Shown piece by piece: positions 7,682 to 14,495 of a DNA stretch of 15,911 nt (its first letter is position 1; every line of letters starts with the position of its first letter). Location of the stretch: contig JAFGQA010000094.1 of the NCBI GenBank assembly GCA_016935885.1, positions 1-15,911 of the forward strand. Reading direction: 5' to 3'. Below the pieces are notes generated by a model that was not told where the DNA came from, searched no databases, and saw only the letters and a program-made list of their open reading frames with translations. The DNA is from Phycisphaerae bacterium. Its GTDB lineage: Bacteria > Planctomycetota > Phycisphaerae > UBA1845 > UTPLA1. A program made the translations under genes and the position numbers.

Positions 7682-9348
7682 TTCGCCTGGAGCGCCTCGC
7701 GAACCTCCGAAAGCAACTGGTCCACCTTAAACGGCTTGAACAGAACCGCGTTAAGCCCTTGCCTCCGTGCCCTCACGATGGAATGATTGGGATCGTAGCC
7801 AAAACCCGTCATCAGAATCACAGCGGTACTCTGACACGCGTCGCGCGCCGCGGCGAACACCTCGTACCCGTTCTTCACTGGCATCTTGATGTCGGCCACG
7901 AGCAGGTCGTAGGGTCGTTGCTCCAGCATGGCGATCGCTTGGGCGCCGTCGCAAGCCGTCTCCACCTCGCACCCGGCCTTGCGCAGCACGCCGCCGACGG
8001 TCTCCCGGATGATCTCCTCGTCGTCCGCAACCAGCACGCGCTTCCCGTCCAACGCCGGGTCTTTGGCCAAAACGCCACGACTCCCCAAAAGACCGCCTTG
8101 GGGCATGGCCACTTCCTTTACCGTCTTCTTGATCTCCGTCACGTGGTCGCAGATCGCGCTCAGTCTGTGGCGAAGATCGTCGTGGCCGATGTACTCTTCC
8201 ATCAACGTGCTGGCCTCGGTGATGATGTCGTTCAGCGGACCGGCGATTTCCCCGCTCACGTCATTGGCCACGCGCCCGGTCGATTCGTATCGCTCCGTAA
8301 TCAACAGGTCGAGGAAGTTCATCGTGATCGCCACGTAGCGGGCCAGGATCTCGGCGAACTGCCTGTCGTCCTCGTTGAACGCGGCCCGTTGCTCCGACTC
8401 GATGTTGAAGACACCGATGATCTTGTCGTGCAGCCGAAGCGGCACCGTAAGGGAACTCCGGGCGCTCTCAAGCCCCGGGAGGTAGCGCGGGTCCTTGGAC
8501 GTGTCGTGGCAGATGTAGCTCCGGCCGGTTGACGCGACGTAGCCGCTGATGCCGTTGTTCTCCGGCGACGCGAAGATGTCAAGCTCATGTGAGTTGTCCG
8601 ACATCCCGTGGTCCAGCACCATCTCGAGGCGGTTTGTCCGCTTGTCAAGGAGGAGAACGGCGAAGTTGTCGAACTCGAGGAGGTCGTGCATGTAGCGGAG
8701 GATTTTGTGTTCGAGGAGGCCGATCCGCTCTTCAGCGTTCATCCCCGACATGGTCTCGGCGTCGAGCCGCACCAGTTCCCGGCCCGCCAGGTCGATGGCA
8801 TCGATCTTCTTTTGAAGCCGCCGACTGTGCGTAACGTCCCACACCACCGCCGAGATGTGCGTGATCTCATCCTTGCTGCTAAGCACGGGCGTAATGGTAA
8901 CCTCGAAATACTGATCGTCGCCGGCCGTCAGGCTGAACCGCCTCGCGCGATGGTGAGCCGGCTGGCCCTTCTCCTGGTCGCTCGGTTTCCCGAACGTCCG
9001 CGCGCAAACGTTGCTGACCTGTGACGTCAAATCGTCAGGATAGCTTCGCATCTTCGGGTTAGCCCAGACCAACTGGCCGCCAGAATCGACGATGCAGACT
9101 CCCTGCCCGATCGTCTCGAGGATCATCGCGGCCTGCTGATTGACAGTCGCCCGCTCCAACGCCAGAAAGTCACTCGTCTCACTGACGACGAGGTCATAGG
9201 ACTCCTCGCGCAGTGCCGCCATCGCCTCATCGAACGTCGTGACCACGCGGACCTGCGCGTCGCTCAGGAGTCGTGGCATCACAACGCTGTTGTCGCAATC
9301 AGGCTTCGACAGAAAGAGAATCTTCGGATGTGCGGCGGTGGCGTCCAT
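7678..9348 (-). CDS. PAS-GAF-receiver signalling protein with degenerate phosphotransfer helix
   Basis: A 556-residue cytosolic signalling protein. Residues 8-60 look like the first half of a receiver domain, but the usual phospho-Asp position is Glu57 (YDLVVSETSD). A PAS domain with PAC tail spans about 73-180 (GQGVCIVDSGGQLVWANPKM, then VVWDVTHSRR). A GAF domain spans about 195-350 (GISGYVASTGRSYICHD; SSLTVPLRLHDKIIGVFNIE). A helical segment, VANDVSGEIAGPLNDIITEA (360-379), mirrors a histidine-kinase H-box but has Gly366 where His is expected, and no ATPase domain follows. The C-terminal receiver (436-552) is intact: Asp442/443, phospho-acceptor Asp486 (VADIKMP), Thr514, Lys538. It is therefore probably phosphorylated by a kinase encoded elsewhere, with sensory input from PAS/GAF. 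The start ATG at 9348 has only a weak AGGG at long spacing. Confidence 0.9.
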   Translation of the reverse strand: MDATAAHPKILFLSKPDCDNSVVMPRLLSDAQVRVVTTFDEAMAALREESYDLVVSETSDFLALERATVNQQAAMILETIGQGVCIVDSGGQLVWANPKMRSYPDDLTSQVSNVCARTFGKPSDQEKGQPAHHRARRFSLTAGDDQYFEVTITPVLSSKDEITHISAVVWDVTHSRRLQKKIDAIDLAGRELVRLDAETMSGMNAEERIGLLEHKILRYMHDLLEFDNFAVLLLDKRTNRLEMVLDHGMSDNSHELDIFASPENNGISGYVASTGRSYICHDTSKDPRYLPGLESARSSLTVPLRLHDKIIGVFNIESEQRAAFNEDDRQFAEILARYVAITMNFLDLLITERYESTGRVANDVSGEIAGPLNDIITEASTLMEEYIGHDDLRHRLSAICDHVTEIKKTVKEVAMPQGGLLGSRGVLAKDPALDGKRVLVADDEEIIRETVGGVLRKAGCEVETACDGAQAIAMLEQRPYDLLVADIKMPVKNGYEVFAAARDACQSTAVILMTGFGYDPNHSIVRARRQGLNAVLFKPFKVDQLLSEVREALQAK

Positions 9349-9387
9349 GAGAATACTGCCCTTAGGTATCCGTAAACATCTTGCCCC

Positions 9388-9399
9388 TCAGGCGTCCAT
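9388..9399 (-). other. Duplicated start motif (three-codon upstream frame)
   Basis: ATG GAC GCC TGA on the minus strand, exactly 51 bp (17 codons, in frame) upstream of the real start, which also reads ATG GAC GCC. The preceding bases are similar too (GCAGTGTACTG versus GCAGTATTCTC). It looks like a partial duplication of the start region, or a tiny upstream frame. Confidence 0.4.
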
Positions 9400-9574
9400 C
9401 AGTACACTGCTCCCCGATGGATGATAGTCAACCGATTCTACTGAATCGCCACATCAGAGACAAACGGCACAAACGCATCAGAACTGGAGACGAGCCCGTG
9501 ACACTTCCGGCGCCATTCGATTCTGCGTGCCATTCCCGGCCGCGTTCGATCCTGGGTGCCACGGGCGCCTTGTC
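9400..9574. other. Spacer, mostly degenerate repeat
   Basis: No credible gene. A short imperfect direct repeat is visible (9513-9532 and 9542-9561; CNTTCGATNCTGNGTGCCAN, 16 of 20 matching), leading into the dispersed repeat to its right. Confidence 0.4.
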
Positions 9575-9655
9575 CGCCCATGCGATCCCTCCGGTGGGCG
9601 CATCGGGCGTACACACTGGCAGGCAAGCTGCCAGTGGCCCGCGCCTAAACTGTCA
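9575..9655 (-). repeat. Dispersed ~80-bp repeat, copy 1
   Basis: On the minus strand this matches the right end of the window (15832-15911 on the plus strand) over about 80 bp with scattered substitutions and a one-base indel. Both copies begin TGACAGTTTAGG and contain a perfect hairpin, CACTGGCAG (9614-9622) with CTGCCAGTG (9628-9636) and a 5-nt loop. The first three bases of the copy are the TGA stop codon of the hydrolase gene. Confidence 0.85.
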
Positions 9656-10564
9656 CGGACCCACTGGAGAGTTATCGGGCGATTCGGACCCCGCCCGCGG
9701 ATTGCGACCGCGCTCGCCAAGGGGCCGCGGTGTTGGAGCGGGTCGTCGAGACGTGTCCGCCGACGCCGAGGCCCCGCCTGCGCCTGATTGCCACCGCTGT
9801 GATGACAGATCGTTGACCAACGGGGCAAGATGCCGCCTGACGAAGCGGCGATCGGTCCACCCCGTGTGTCCCCCGCCGTGGCCGTCGGCCCGCATCTCCG
9901 GCCGCCAACGAACCTGGTGCAGCTTGGCGTATAACGCATCCACCTCGGGATCGTCGAGCTTCGGACGCTCGAACCCCACCGCCCCGGCCGAGGGGCCGTA
10001 CCGACGATCCACCGTGCCAAACAGGCTCGTGCCCAGCACCAAGTAGCCCCGATCGTGCTCGGAGTAGAAATTGAAGATGCCGTATTGCGTCCGGCGCAGG
10101 GCGCGCCGAAGATCGTACGTGGGACTCACCGCCGGCGCCAGGAGGATTACGCTCGTGAGTTCCACGTCTCGAGGCAGCGCCTCCGTGGCCATCAAGGCCA
10201 TCCCACCACCGGCGGAGTGCCCGATCAAAAGGATGGGCCGGCCGGGGCAAAGCCGGCGGTAGCGCAGAAGCCGCCACTTCAGCCTTTCGGCAAGACGCAG
10301 GTTCCGATCATAATCTGCCAGGTTGACCAACATCCCCCCCGGCATGGTGGTGCCCCAGTCGAAAATCTCAATACACATGCCCACGCCGCCCTCGTCCAGG
10401 CCCCGGGCGAGGTTCACGTTCAACTGGCTGCGACCCTCGATCCCCGGGAGGATGACAACCAGCCCTCGTTCCATGCGCTCGCGTGTCTGGAGGTCGCGGA
10501 TGCTACAGCCGGCGCTGACCAGTAGTAGACAAACGAACAGAAAGACGCGGAGAAGATGACTCAT
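9653..10564 (-). CDS. Probable lipoprotein alpha/beta hydrolase
   Basis: A 303-residue predicted serine hydrolase (esterase/lipase-like fold), substrate unknown. The N-terminus is a hydrophobic signal ending LLVSAGC-S, a slightly non-standard lipobox (Ser at -3), so Cys20 is a plausible lipidation site; Ser at +2 would favour the outer membrane in proteobacterial terms. The nucleophile elbow GHSAGGG places Ser117 as nucleophile. Asp171 (SEHDRG) and His233 (GGGHTGW) are reasonable triad candidates in the expected order. VVILPGIEGRS near residue 40 resembles the oxyanion-side strand. The last ~45 residues are Ala/Ser/Pro/Arg-rich and end exactly at a dispersed repeat that supplies the stop, so this tail may be non-functional read-through. 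ATG at 10564 lacks a strong ribosome site. It lies 280 bp downstream of the membrane-protein gene on the same strand. Confidence 0.82.
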   Translation of the reverse strand: MSHLLRVFLFVCLLLVSAGCSIRDLQTRERMERGLVVILPGIEGRSQLNVNLARGLDEGGVGMCIEIFDWGTTMPGGMLVNLADYDRNLRLAERLKWRLLRYRRLCPGRPILLIGHSAGGGMALMATEALPRDVELTSVILLAPAVSPTYDLRRALRRTQYGIFNFYSEHDRGYLVLGTSLFGTVDRRYGPSAGAVGFERPKLDDPEVDALYAKLHQVRWRPEMRADGHGGGHTGWTDRRFVRRHLAPLVNDLSSQRWQSGAGGASASADTSRRPAPTPRPLGERGRNPRAGSESPDNSPVGP

Positions 10565-10586
10565 CCGGGGATTCCGGGATCCTTGG

Positions 10587-10684
10587 CAGCCCGTGGCAAA
10601 ACTGTGGCACCGGCGTCTCGCCGGTGGTTTTCACGGTCAGAAACGACGTTTCCGAACGGCTGTTTTACCTTTTGCCACGGGCTG
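10587..10684. repeat. Three-stem structured inverted repeat
   Basis: The outer arms CAGCCCGTGGCAAAA (10587-10601) and TTTTGCCACGGGCTG (10670-10684) are perfect 15-bp reverse complements. Inside are two further perfect hairpins: CACCGGCG-TCT-CGCCGGTG (10608-10626) and GAAACG-A-CGTTTC (10640-10652). The 98-bp cloverleaf-like layout lies 23 bp upstream of the hydrolase start. It is not a tRNA, since it has no CCA arm, anticodon loop or T-loop consensus. It may be a palindromic repeat or a structured leader. Confidence 0.75.
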
Positions 10685-10725
10685 TTAGGCAACGCGAAGG
10701 ACCCGCAGGAACAACATGAGCCCTC

Positions 10726-10815
10726 GTGCCGCTTGGCTGTCTTGCCGGCTTGCCGTTTGGCGGACCTGCCCGTAGGCAGGCTGGTCAACCGTTTACGTTG
10801 TTCCTGCGCGACGCC
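10726..10815 (+). repeat. Interspersed repeat, copy 4 of the TCCGCCAAACGGCAAGCC family
   Basis: It is in the opposite orientation to copy 3: the exact core is the complement of 10747-10764, followed by CCTGCCCGTAGGCAGG (10765-10780) and GGTCAACCGTTTACGTTG. It ends about 30 bp before the stop codon of the membrane-protein gene (10845). Confidence 0.8.
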
Positions 10816-10844
10816 TCACCTGTCTGCCAGTTCCACGTGCCCGC

Positions 10845-12803
10845 TCACGCAGGCGCTCGCCGAGCGACACCCCGCCGCGCGGACAGGCTGAGCTGCATCA
10901 TCAATATCCAGGCCAGGGCGGACTGACCCGCCGCGATCGCCCCATAGCTCCAAACCGGCAGCGGTGTGAAACCACCGCGGTAGAACAGCAAGGCCAGGCC
11001 GACGAGTGTCATCGCCGTGCCCAGAAACACGCAGGCGATGCTCGCCCGGATCCACGTCTCCGTCTGGGAGCGAGGCCGCAACGCCCAACTGCCGACGATC
11101 GCGAGCGTCCCCAGGAAGATCAGCCACACGACCTTGATCTTGTATCGCGATTGTGTCCAATCCGAGATCCAACTGGCCCAGCTTTGCTCCGGTTCCTTCG
11201 GATCAGCAAACCACATCACCGTCAGACCAACGGCGAACGTCACCCACAGGGCAATGGTCAACCACAGGCGATGCACCTCGTTCGTAAACAGCATGTGCAC
11301 GCCCGTGATGGCGATGATGCCGGCCAGGATCGCCGTGGCGTACACCCAAATCGGCAGCCCCACCTCACGCCACGTGAGCTGTCTCGTGCTCGTCAAGGCC
11401 GCTTCTCTCGCCCGGGCGAGTTCCTCCGCAGTGACCGTGGAGGCGGCGGCCGTGCGATCCGGGCGCGTCGCGGTCGATACACGAGCGGACCGCAATGTCC
11501 GAGGCGGCGGCTCGGATTGACCCGCCGCGGGCGTCGGGCCCAAAGGTAGCCCCATGTTGGCCAGCGGGTTGCGAACCTGTTGACTGTCGCCTACCGCCAC
11601 GATCGGTGACGCCGCGCCCATTCTGCACGCGTAGCCCAAGAAGGACATACTCCGAAGGGAGCCATAGGACCAGCATCCCAGGACCATCCACGCGAGCGCG
11701 AACGCCACGCTCAGTGCGCCCATCCCCAACGCCTTGTATAGCAAGACAGCGGCAAACAGGATAAGCTCAACCGCCGCCACCCAGCGCCAGGCCGCGACGT
11801 TTGAATAGGCTTCGTGCTCGACGGTGATCTGCTCCGTGGATAGCCCATCATAGACGGCGGTCATCAGTTCGCCTTCTTCGGACCTTTGAAACGCCCGGAT
11901 CTCGATCTTGCCGGACATGACGCAGTGGTAGGCCAACGCCACCAGCAACACCGTGATCAGGAAGTGGATCGGCCGCGTCCGCGAACACAACCCCCCCAGA
12001 AAGGCCGCAAACAGGATCGTCCCCCACGTCAGCTCCTGGCCCCAATTCGACACGAACCCAGCCGGCCCTGGCCCCAGTCTGGCCCCAACCGCTGACCAGG
12101 TGGGCCAACCCTGTGGCCAATCATGGCCCGCTGCCAAACCGGCCAGAACAACCAAAACCAGCCCGACCACGCCGACCGCGCTCATCGAGGTCGGGTGCGG
12201 TCCCAGGTGAATCGCGTAGCCCAGGACTGCGGCCCCAAACGCAATGGGTCGCCACGACAACTCCTCGCCCACCAAGACAACCACGCAGCAGGCCGCCAGC
12301 CCAACCAGCACGGTGGTTATGAGAAACGAGAACGGTCTCGAACGTATCAACGACAACGCGCCGATGGCCGAGACGCCCAGCAAGCCCCAGTAGAGCCACG
12401 GCAACTTCCGCTCCACCGGCTCGCCCTTGTTCGCCGCCGGTTTTTCCATCTCGCCGCCCTCGCCCTCCGATTGGGCGGCGGCCTCCACTTGGCCGGCCTG
12501 TTTCGCTGCCTGGGCACTTTGCTCTGGTATCCACGTTACCCAGTCGTTCCACGTCCCCGTCGGCGTGGTCCCCAGGTAGGCAGCGATCAAGATGAGCAGC
12601 AACCCCGGAACGCGCAAAGAACGGGCCGGCGAAACGGAGCGGTCGGCAGGCGCGGAAGCCCCGGGCGGAGCTGCCGAGGCCGTAGAGGCAGGACGTTGCA
12701 AGCGGTCGCCCAGGCCAGTCCGCAGGCCGCCCACCGCCCCGAGCATCGGTTCGGTCGATATCTTCGCCGGCGATCCAGGTTTACCGGTCGGCATTTCAGG
12801 CAT
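10845..12803 (-). CDS. Polytopic membrane protein of unknown function
   Basis: A 652-residue protein I do not recognise. ATG at 12803 is preferred over the in-frame TTG at 12815, though only a weak G-run precedes it. After a Pro/Ala-rich, probably cytosolic N-terminus come about 13-14 hydrophobic segments: roughly 66-79, 136-153, 158-178, 185-201, 207-225, 260-273, 279-296, 339-356, 361-378, then a Pro/Arg-rich loop (415-480), and 484-504, 512-531, 556-573, 587-607, 619-640. Two parts look duplicated: 134-174 (SRPFSFLITTVLVGLA) and 257-295 (TRPIHFLITVLLVALA). No transporter, kinase or enzyme motif is visible. It lies 123 bp downstream of the M16 peptidase gene on the same strand, so co-expression is possible; a role in presenting substrates to that peptidase is speculative. 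Confidence 0.8.
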   Translation of the reverse strand: MPEMPTGKPGSPAKISTEPMLGAVGGLRTGLGDRLQRPASTASAAPPGASAPADRSVSPARSLRVPGLLLILIAAYLGTTPTGTWNDWVTWIPEQSAQAAKQAGQVEAAAQSEGEGGEMEKPAANKGEPVERKLPWLYWGLLGVSAIGALSLIRSRPFSFLITTVLVGLAACCVVVLVGEELSWRPIAFGAAVLGYAIHLGPHPTSMSAVGVVGLVLVVLAGLAAGHDWPQGWPTWSAVGARLGPGPAGFVSNWGQELTWGTILFAAFLGGLCSRTRPIHFLITVLLVALAYHCVMSGKIEIRAFQRSEEGELMTAVYDGLSTEQITVEHEAYSNVAAWRWVAAVELILFAAVLLYKALGMGALSVAFALAWMVLGCWSYGSLRSMSFLGYACRMGAASPIVAVGDSQQVRNPLANMGLPLGPTPAAGQSEPPPRTLRSARVSTATRPDRTAAASTVTAEELARAREAALTSTRQLTWREVGLPIWVYATAILAGIIAITGVHMLFTNEVHRLWLTIALWVTFAVGLTVMWFADPKEPEQSWASWISDWTQSRYKIKVVWLIFLGTLAIVGSWALRPRSQTETWIRASIACVFLGTAMTLVGLALLFYRGGFTPLPVWSYGAIAAGQSALAWILMMQLSLSARRGVARRAPA

Positions 12804-12926
12804 CACGGGCCCCAAGAACGCGCAGCTCGGTCAACCACGTATACACAACACCATACACACCGATCGGCAAACGATTCCCACCGCCATATTGATTTACCGA
12901 CCGGTTCCCCGTTATTCCAGCGATCG
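12804..12926. other. Short spacer
   Basis: 123 bp between the M16 peptidase stop and the membrane-protein start. It is less GC-rich than its surroundings, with TG-rich sequence on the minus strand (about 12835-12865), but I found no promoter with convincing spacing and no repeat shared with the other gaps. Confidence 0.4.
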
Positions 12927-14174
12927 TCAGTGGCTGGGCCAATCCCGCGGCCCCAGACTGGTCAGACATCCCTGGCCCGTTATCGGCCATTGCTCCAGAT
13001 ACTGGCCGATTGAGCCGACCGTCACCGCGTCGATCGCCGCCAGTCGCTCGGCCACGTCCCGCGGCCGCCCCAACACGTCCACATCCCCAACAATCTGGAT
13101 CAGACGGTGGTACGGCGACTCCGCCTCGGTCGCCAAGGACGTCCGCGCCCGGTTCTTGACCCGCTGCACCTCATCCTCAGTCACGCCCTCGGCAGACAGC
13201 TTCTTGATCTCGTCACGCATCGCTTCCAGCAGTCGCTCACCATTACACGGTTCGCAGAAACCAAAGGCGACCATCAAGCCGACATCGCAGTAATCCACGC
13301 GGCCGGCTGACACCTGGGGCGCGACCCCCGCCTGGATGATATTCCAGAAGAAACGCGAATTGTGCCCGCCCAGAATCGCCCCGAGCACGTCCGCCGTCTC
13401 CCTGTCCGAATCGACCGCCGACGGCGCCGGAAAGGCCAGCGCCAGCGCCTGCTGCTGAAACCGATCCGTCTGGCAGACGGCGGTGCCCTCCGGTACCTGT
13501 GGCGGTCTGGCACGTTCAGGCCGCGGCGCTGCCGGGGCCCAGTCGCCGCAGATCCGTTCCGCCATCCCAATCACATCCTCCGGTTCGATCGCCCCTGCCA
13601 CGACCAGCACCATGTTTGCCGGGTGATACCGCGACGCGAAATACCCGTAGAGCTGATCCCGGCTCAACGCCCCCACCGTCTCGTCGGTACCGAGCACCGG
13701 CCACGCCAGCGAATGGCCGCCATATACCCTCTCGTGGATCAGATCGTATGTCCGATGATCGATGTGATCCTCCGACATAGCGATCTCCTCGAGGATAACC
13801 TTTTTCTCCATCTCGAATTCTTCCGGGGGGATCGCCGACCGCATCATGTCGGCCAGAAGCTCGAGTTGCCGCTCAAGATCCTCGACGCGTACCCAGCCGA
13901 AGAAGACCGTCCGCTCCTTCGACGTGTACGCGTTGTACGTGCTGCCCATGTTGTCGAAATCGATCGTGATCTGCCGCCACGTCCGCTTCGCCGTCCCCTT
14001 GAAGCACATGTGCTCCAGGAAGTGCGACACGCCGGCCAACTCCGGCGTCTCGTCCCGTGCACCCGTCCGAACCAGGAAACCCCCGGCGGCACTATGCACG
14101 TGTGGCATCGGCTCGATCACCAGCCGAAGGCCATTCGACAACGCGTGCTCCGCGAAACCATTCTGTACGCTCAC
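12927..14174 (-). CDS. M16 family zinc peptidase, catalytic subunit
   Basis: A 415-residue M16B-type metallopeptidase. The inverted zinc motif HFLEH is at 51-55 and Glu130 (VILEEIAM) is at the spacing of the third ligand, so the zinc site is intact. STYNAYTSKERTVFF, DLIHERVYGGHSLAWPVLG and NMVLVVAGAIEPEDV are typical of the N-terminal M16 domain. The C-terminal domain lacks the R/Y substrate-binding motif: the matching stretch reads SRFFWNIIQAGVAPQV. GTG at 14174 is preferred because GGAG lies 7 nt upstream; the frame opens 13 codons earlier at a TTG. This start makes it exactly as long as its partner, encoded 301 bp upstream. The family degrades peptides or processes presequences; M16B members of this kind act as heterodimers. 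No signal peptide was seen, so a cytosolic location is likely. Confidence 0.92.
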   Translation of the reverse strand: MSVQNGFAEHALSNGLRLVIEPMPHVHSAAGGFLVRTGARDETPELAGVSHFLEHMCFKGTAKRTWRQITIDFDNMGSTYNAYTSKERTVFFGWVRVEDLERQLELLADMMRSAIPPEEFEMEKKVILEEIAMSEDHIDHRTYDLIHERVYGGHSLAWPVLGTDETVGALSRDQLYGYFASRYHPANMVLVVAGAIEPEDVIGMAERICGDWAPAAPRPERARPPQVPEGTAVCQTDRFQQQALALAFPAPSAVDSDRETADVLGAILGGHNSRFFWNIIQAGVAPQVSAGRVDYCDVGLMVAFGFCEPCNGERLLEAMRDEIKKLSAEGVTEDEVQRVKNRARTSLATEAESPYHRLIQIVGDVDVLGRPRDVAERLAAIDAVTVGSIGQYLEQWPITGQGCLTSLGPRDWPSH

Positions 14175-14181
14175 AACTACA

Positions 14182-14185
14182 CTCC
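14182..14185 (-). promoter_or_regulatory. Ribosome binding site deciding a GTG start
   Basis: GGAG on the minus strand, then 7 nt, then GTG (14174-14172). It favours this start over the TTG at 14213, which has no such site, and implies translation of the catalytic subunit independent of the upstream partner gene. Confidence 0.6.
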
Positions 14186-14296
14186 AAAAGCGTGACGGAC
14201 TCAATGCGACCAAAGCGGGAGCGCAGTGGATCGCCGCTCATGGTCCTTTCTCATCGTCGGTCCTTTCACCGAAGGCCGTAACGGGATGGCCGTGAT

Positions 14297-14372
14297 TCCG
14301 CCAAACGGCAAGCCCCGCTTCCGCGGCTCAAGCCTCCGCTCCGACGAACACACCTGGCTGCCCCGCCCATTA
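14297..14372 (+). repeat. Interspersed repeat, copy 5 of the TCCGCCAAACGGCAAGCC family
   Basis: The exact core is at 14297-14314, continuing as CCCGCTTCCGCGG. Over 30 bases it matches 4636-4665 at 27 positions, and both copies reach GGCTGCCCCGC some 40 bp later. It occupies the gap between the two M16 genes. The flanking 14186-14296 and 14373-14439 show pyrimidine-rich sequence and no gene. Confidence 0.75.
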
Positions 14373-14439
14373 CCTTTCTCCTTTTACGCTCCATCCCCCT
14401 TTTCACGCTCGGTCTTTCACACTTCCCCACGCCGCAGTT

Positions 14440-14495
14440 GTCAATCCCCAATTCCCAATCCCCAATCCCCAATCGTCAATCCCCAATCGCCAATC
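14440..14495. repeat. Heptanucleotide tandem array (CCCAATC x 8) overlapping an M16 gene end
   Basis: Eight uninterrupted 7-bp units: GTCAATC, CCCAATT, CCCAATC three times, GTCAATC, CCCAATC and GCCAATC. The stop codon of the M16 partner gene (14478-14476 on the minus strand) lies in the sixth unit, and the array encodes that protein's last residues, LAIGD. It is the most regular of the heptamer arrays in the window. Confidence 0.85.

Noticed and set aside
10587..10684. tRNA gene
   Set aside because: A cloverleaf-like layout, but the stems are too long and no anticodon arm, T-loop consensus or CCA end is present.
12835..12865. Promoter in front of the membrane-protein gene
   Set aside because: TTGCCG and TGTATA-like words are present on the minus strand, but the spacing (about 19) and match are too poor to claim.
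13362..14195. Plus-strand open frame of 277 codons
   Set aside because: Antisense shadow of the catalytic M16 gene, which has an intact HFLEH motif on the other strand.
14440..14495. CRISPR array
   Set aside because: The units are 7 bp with no spacers and no cas genes nearby.
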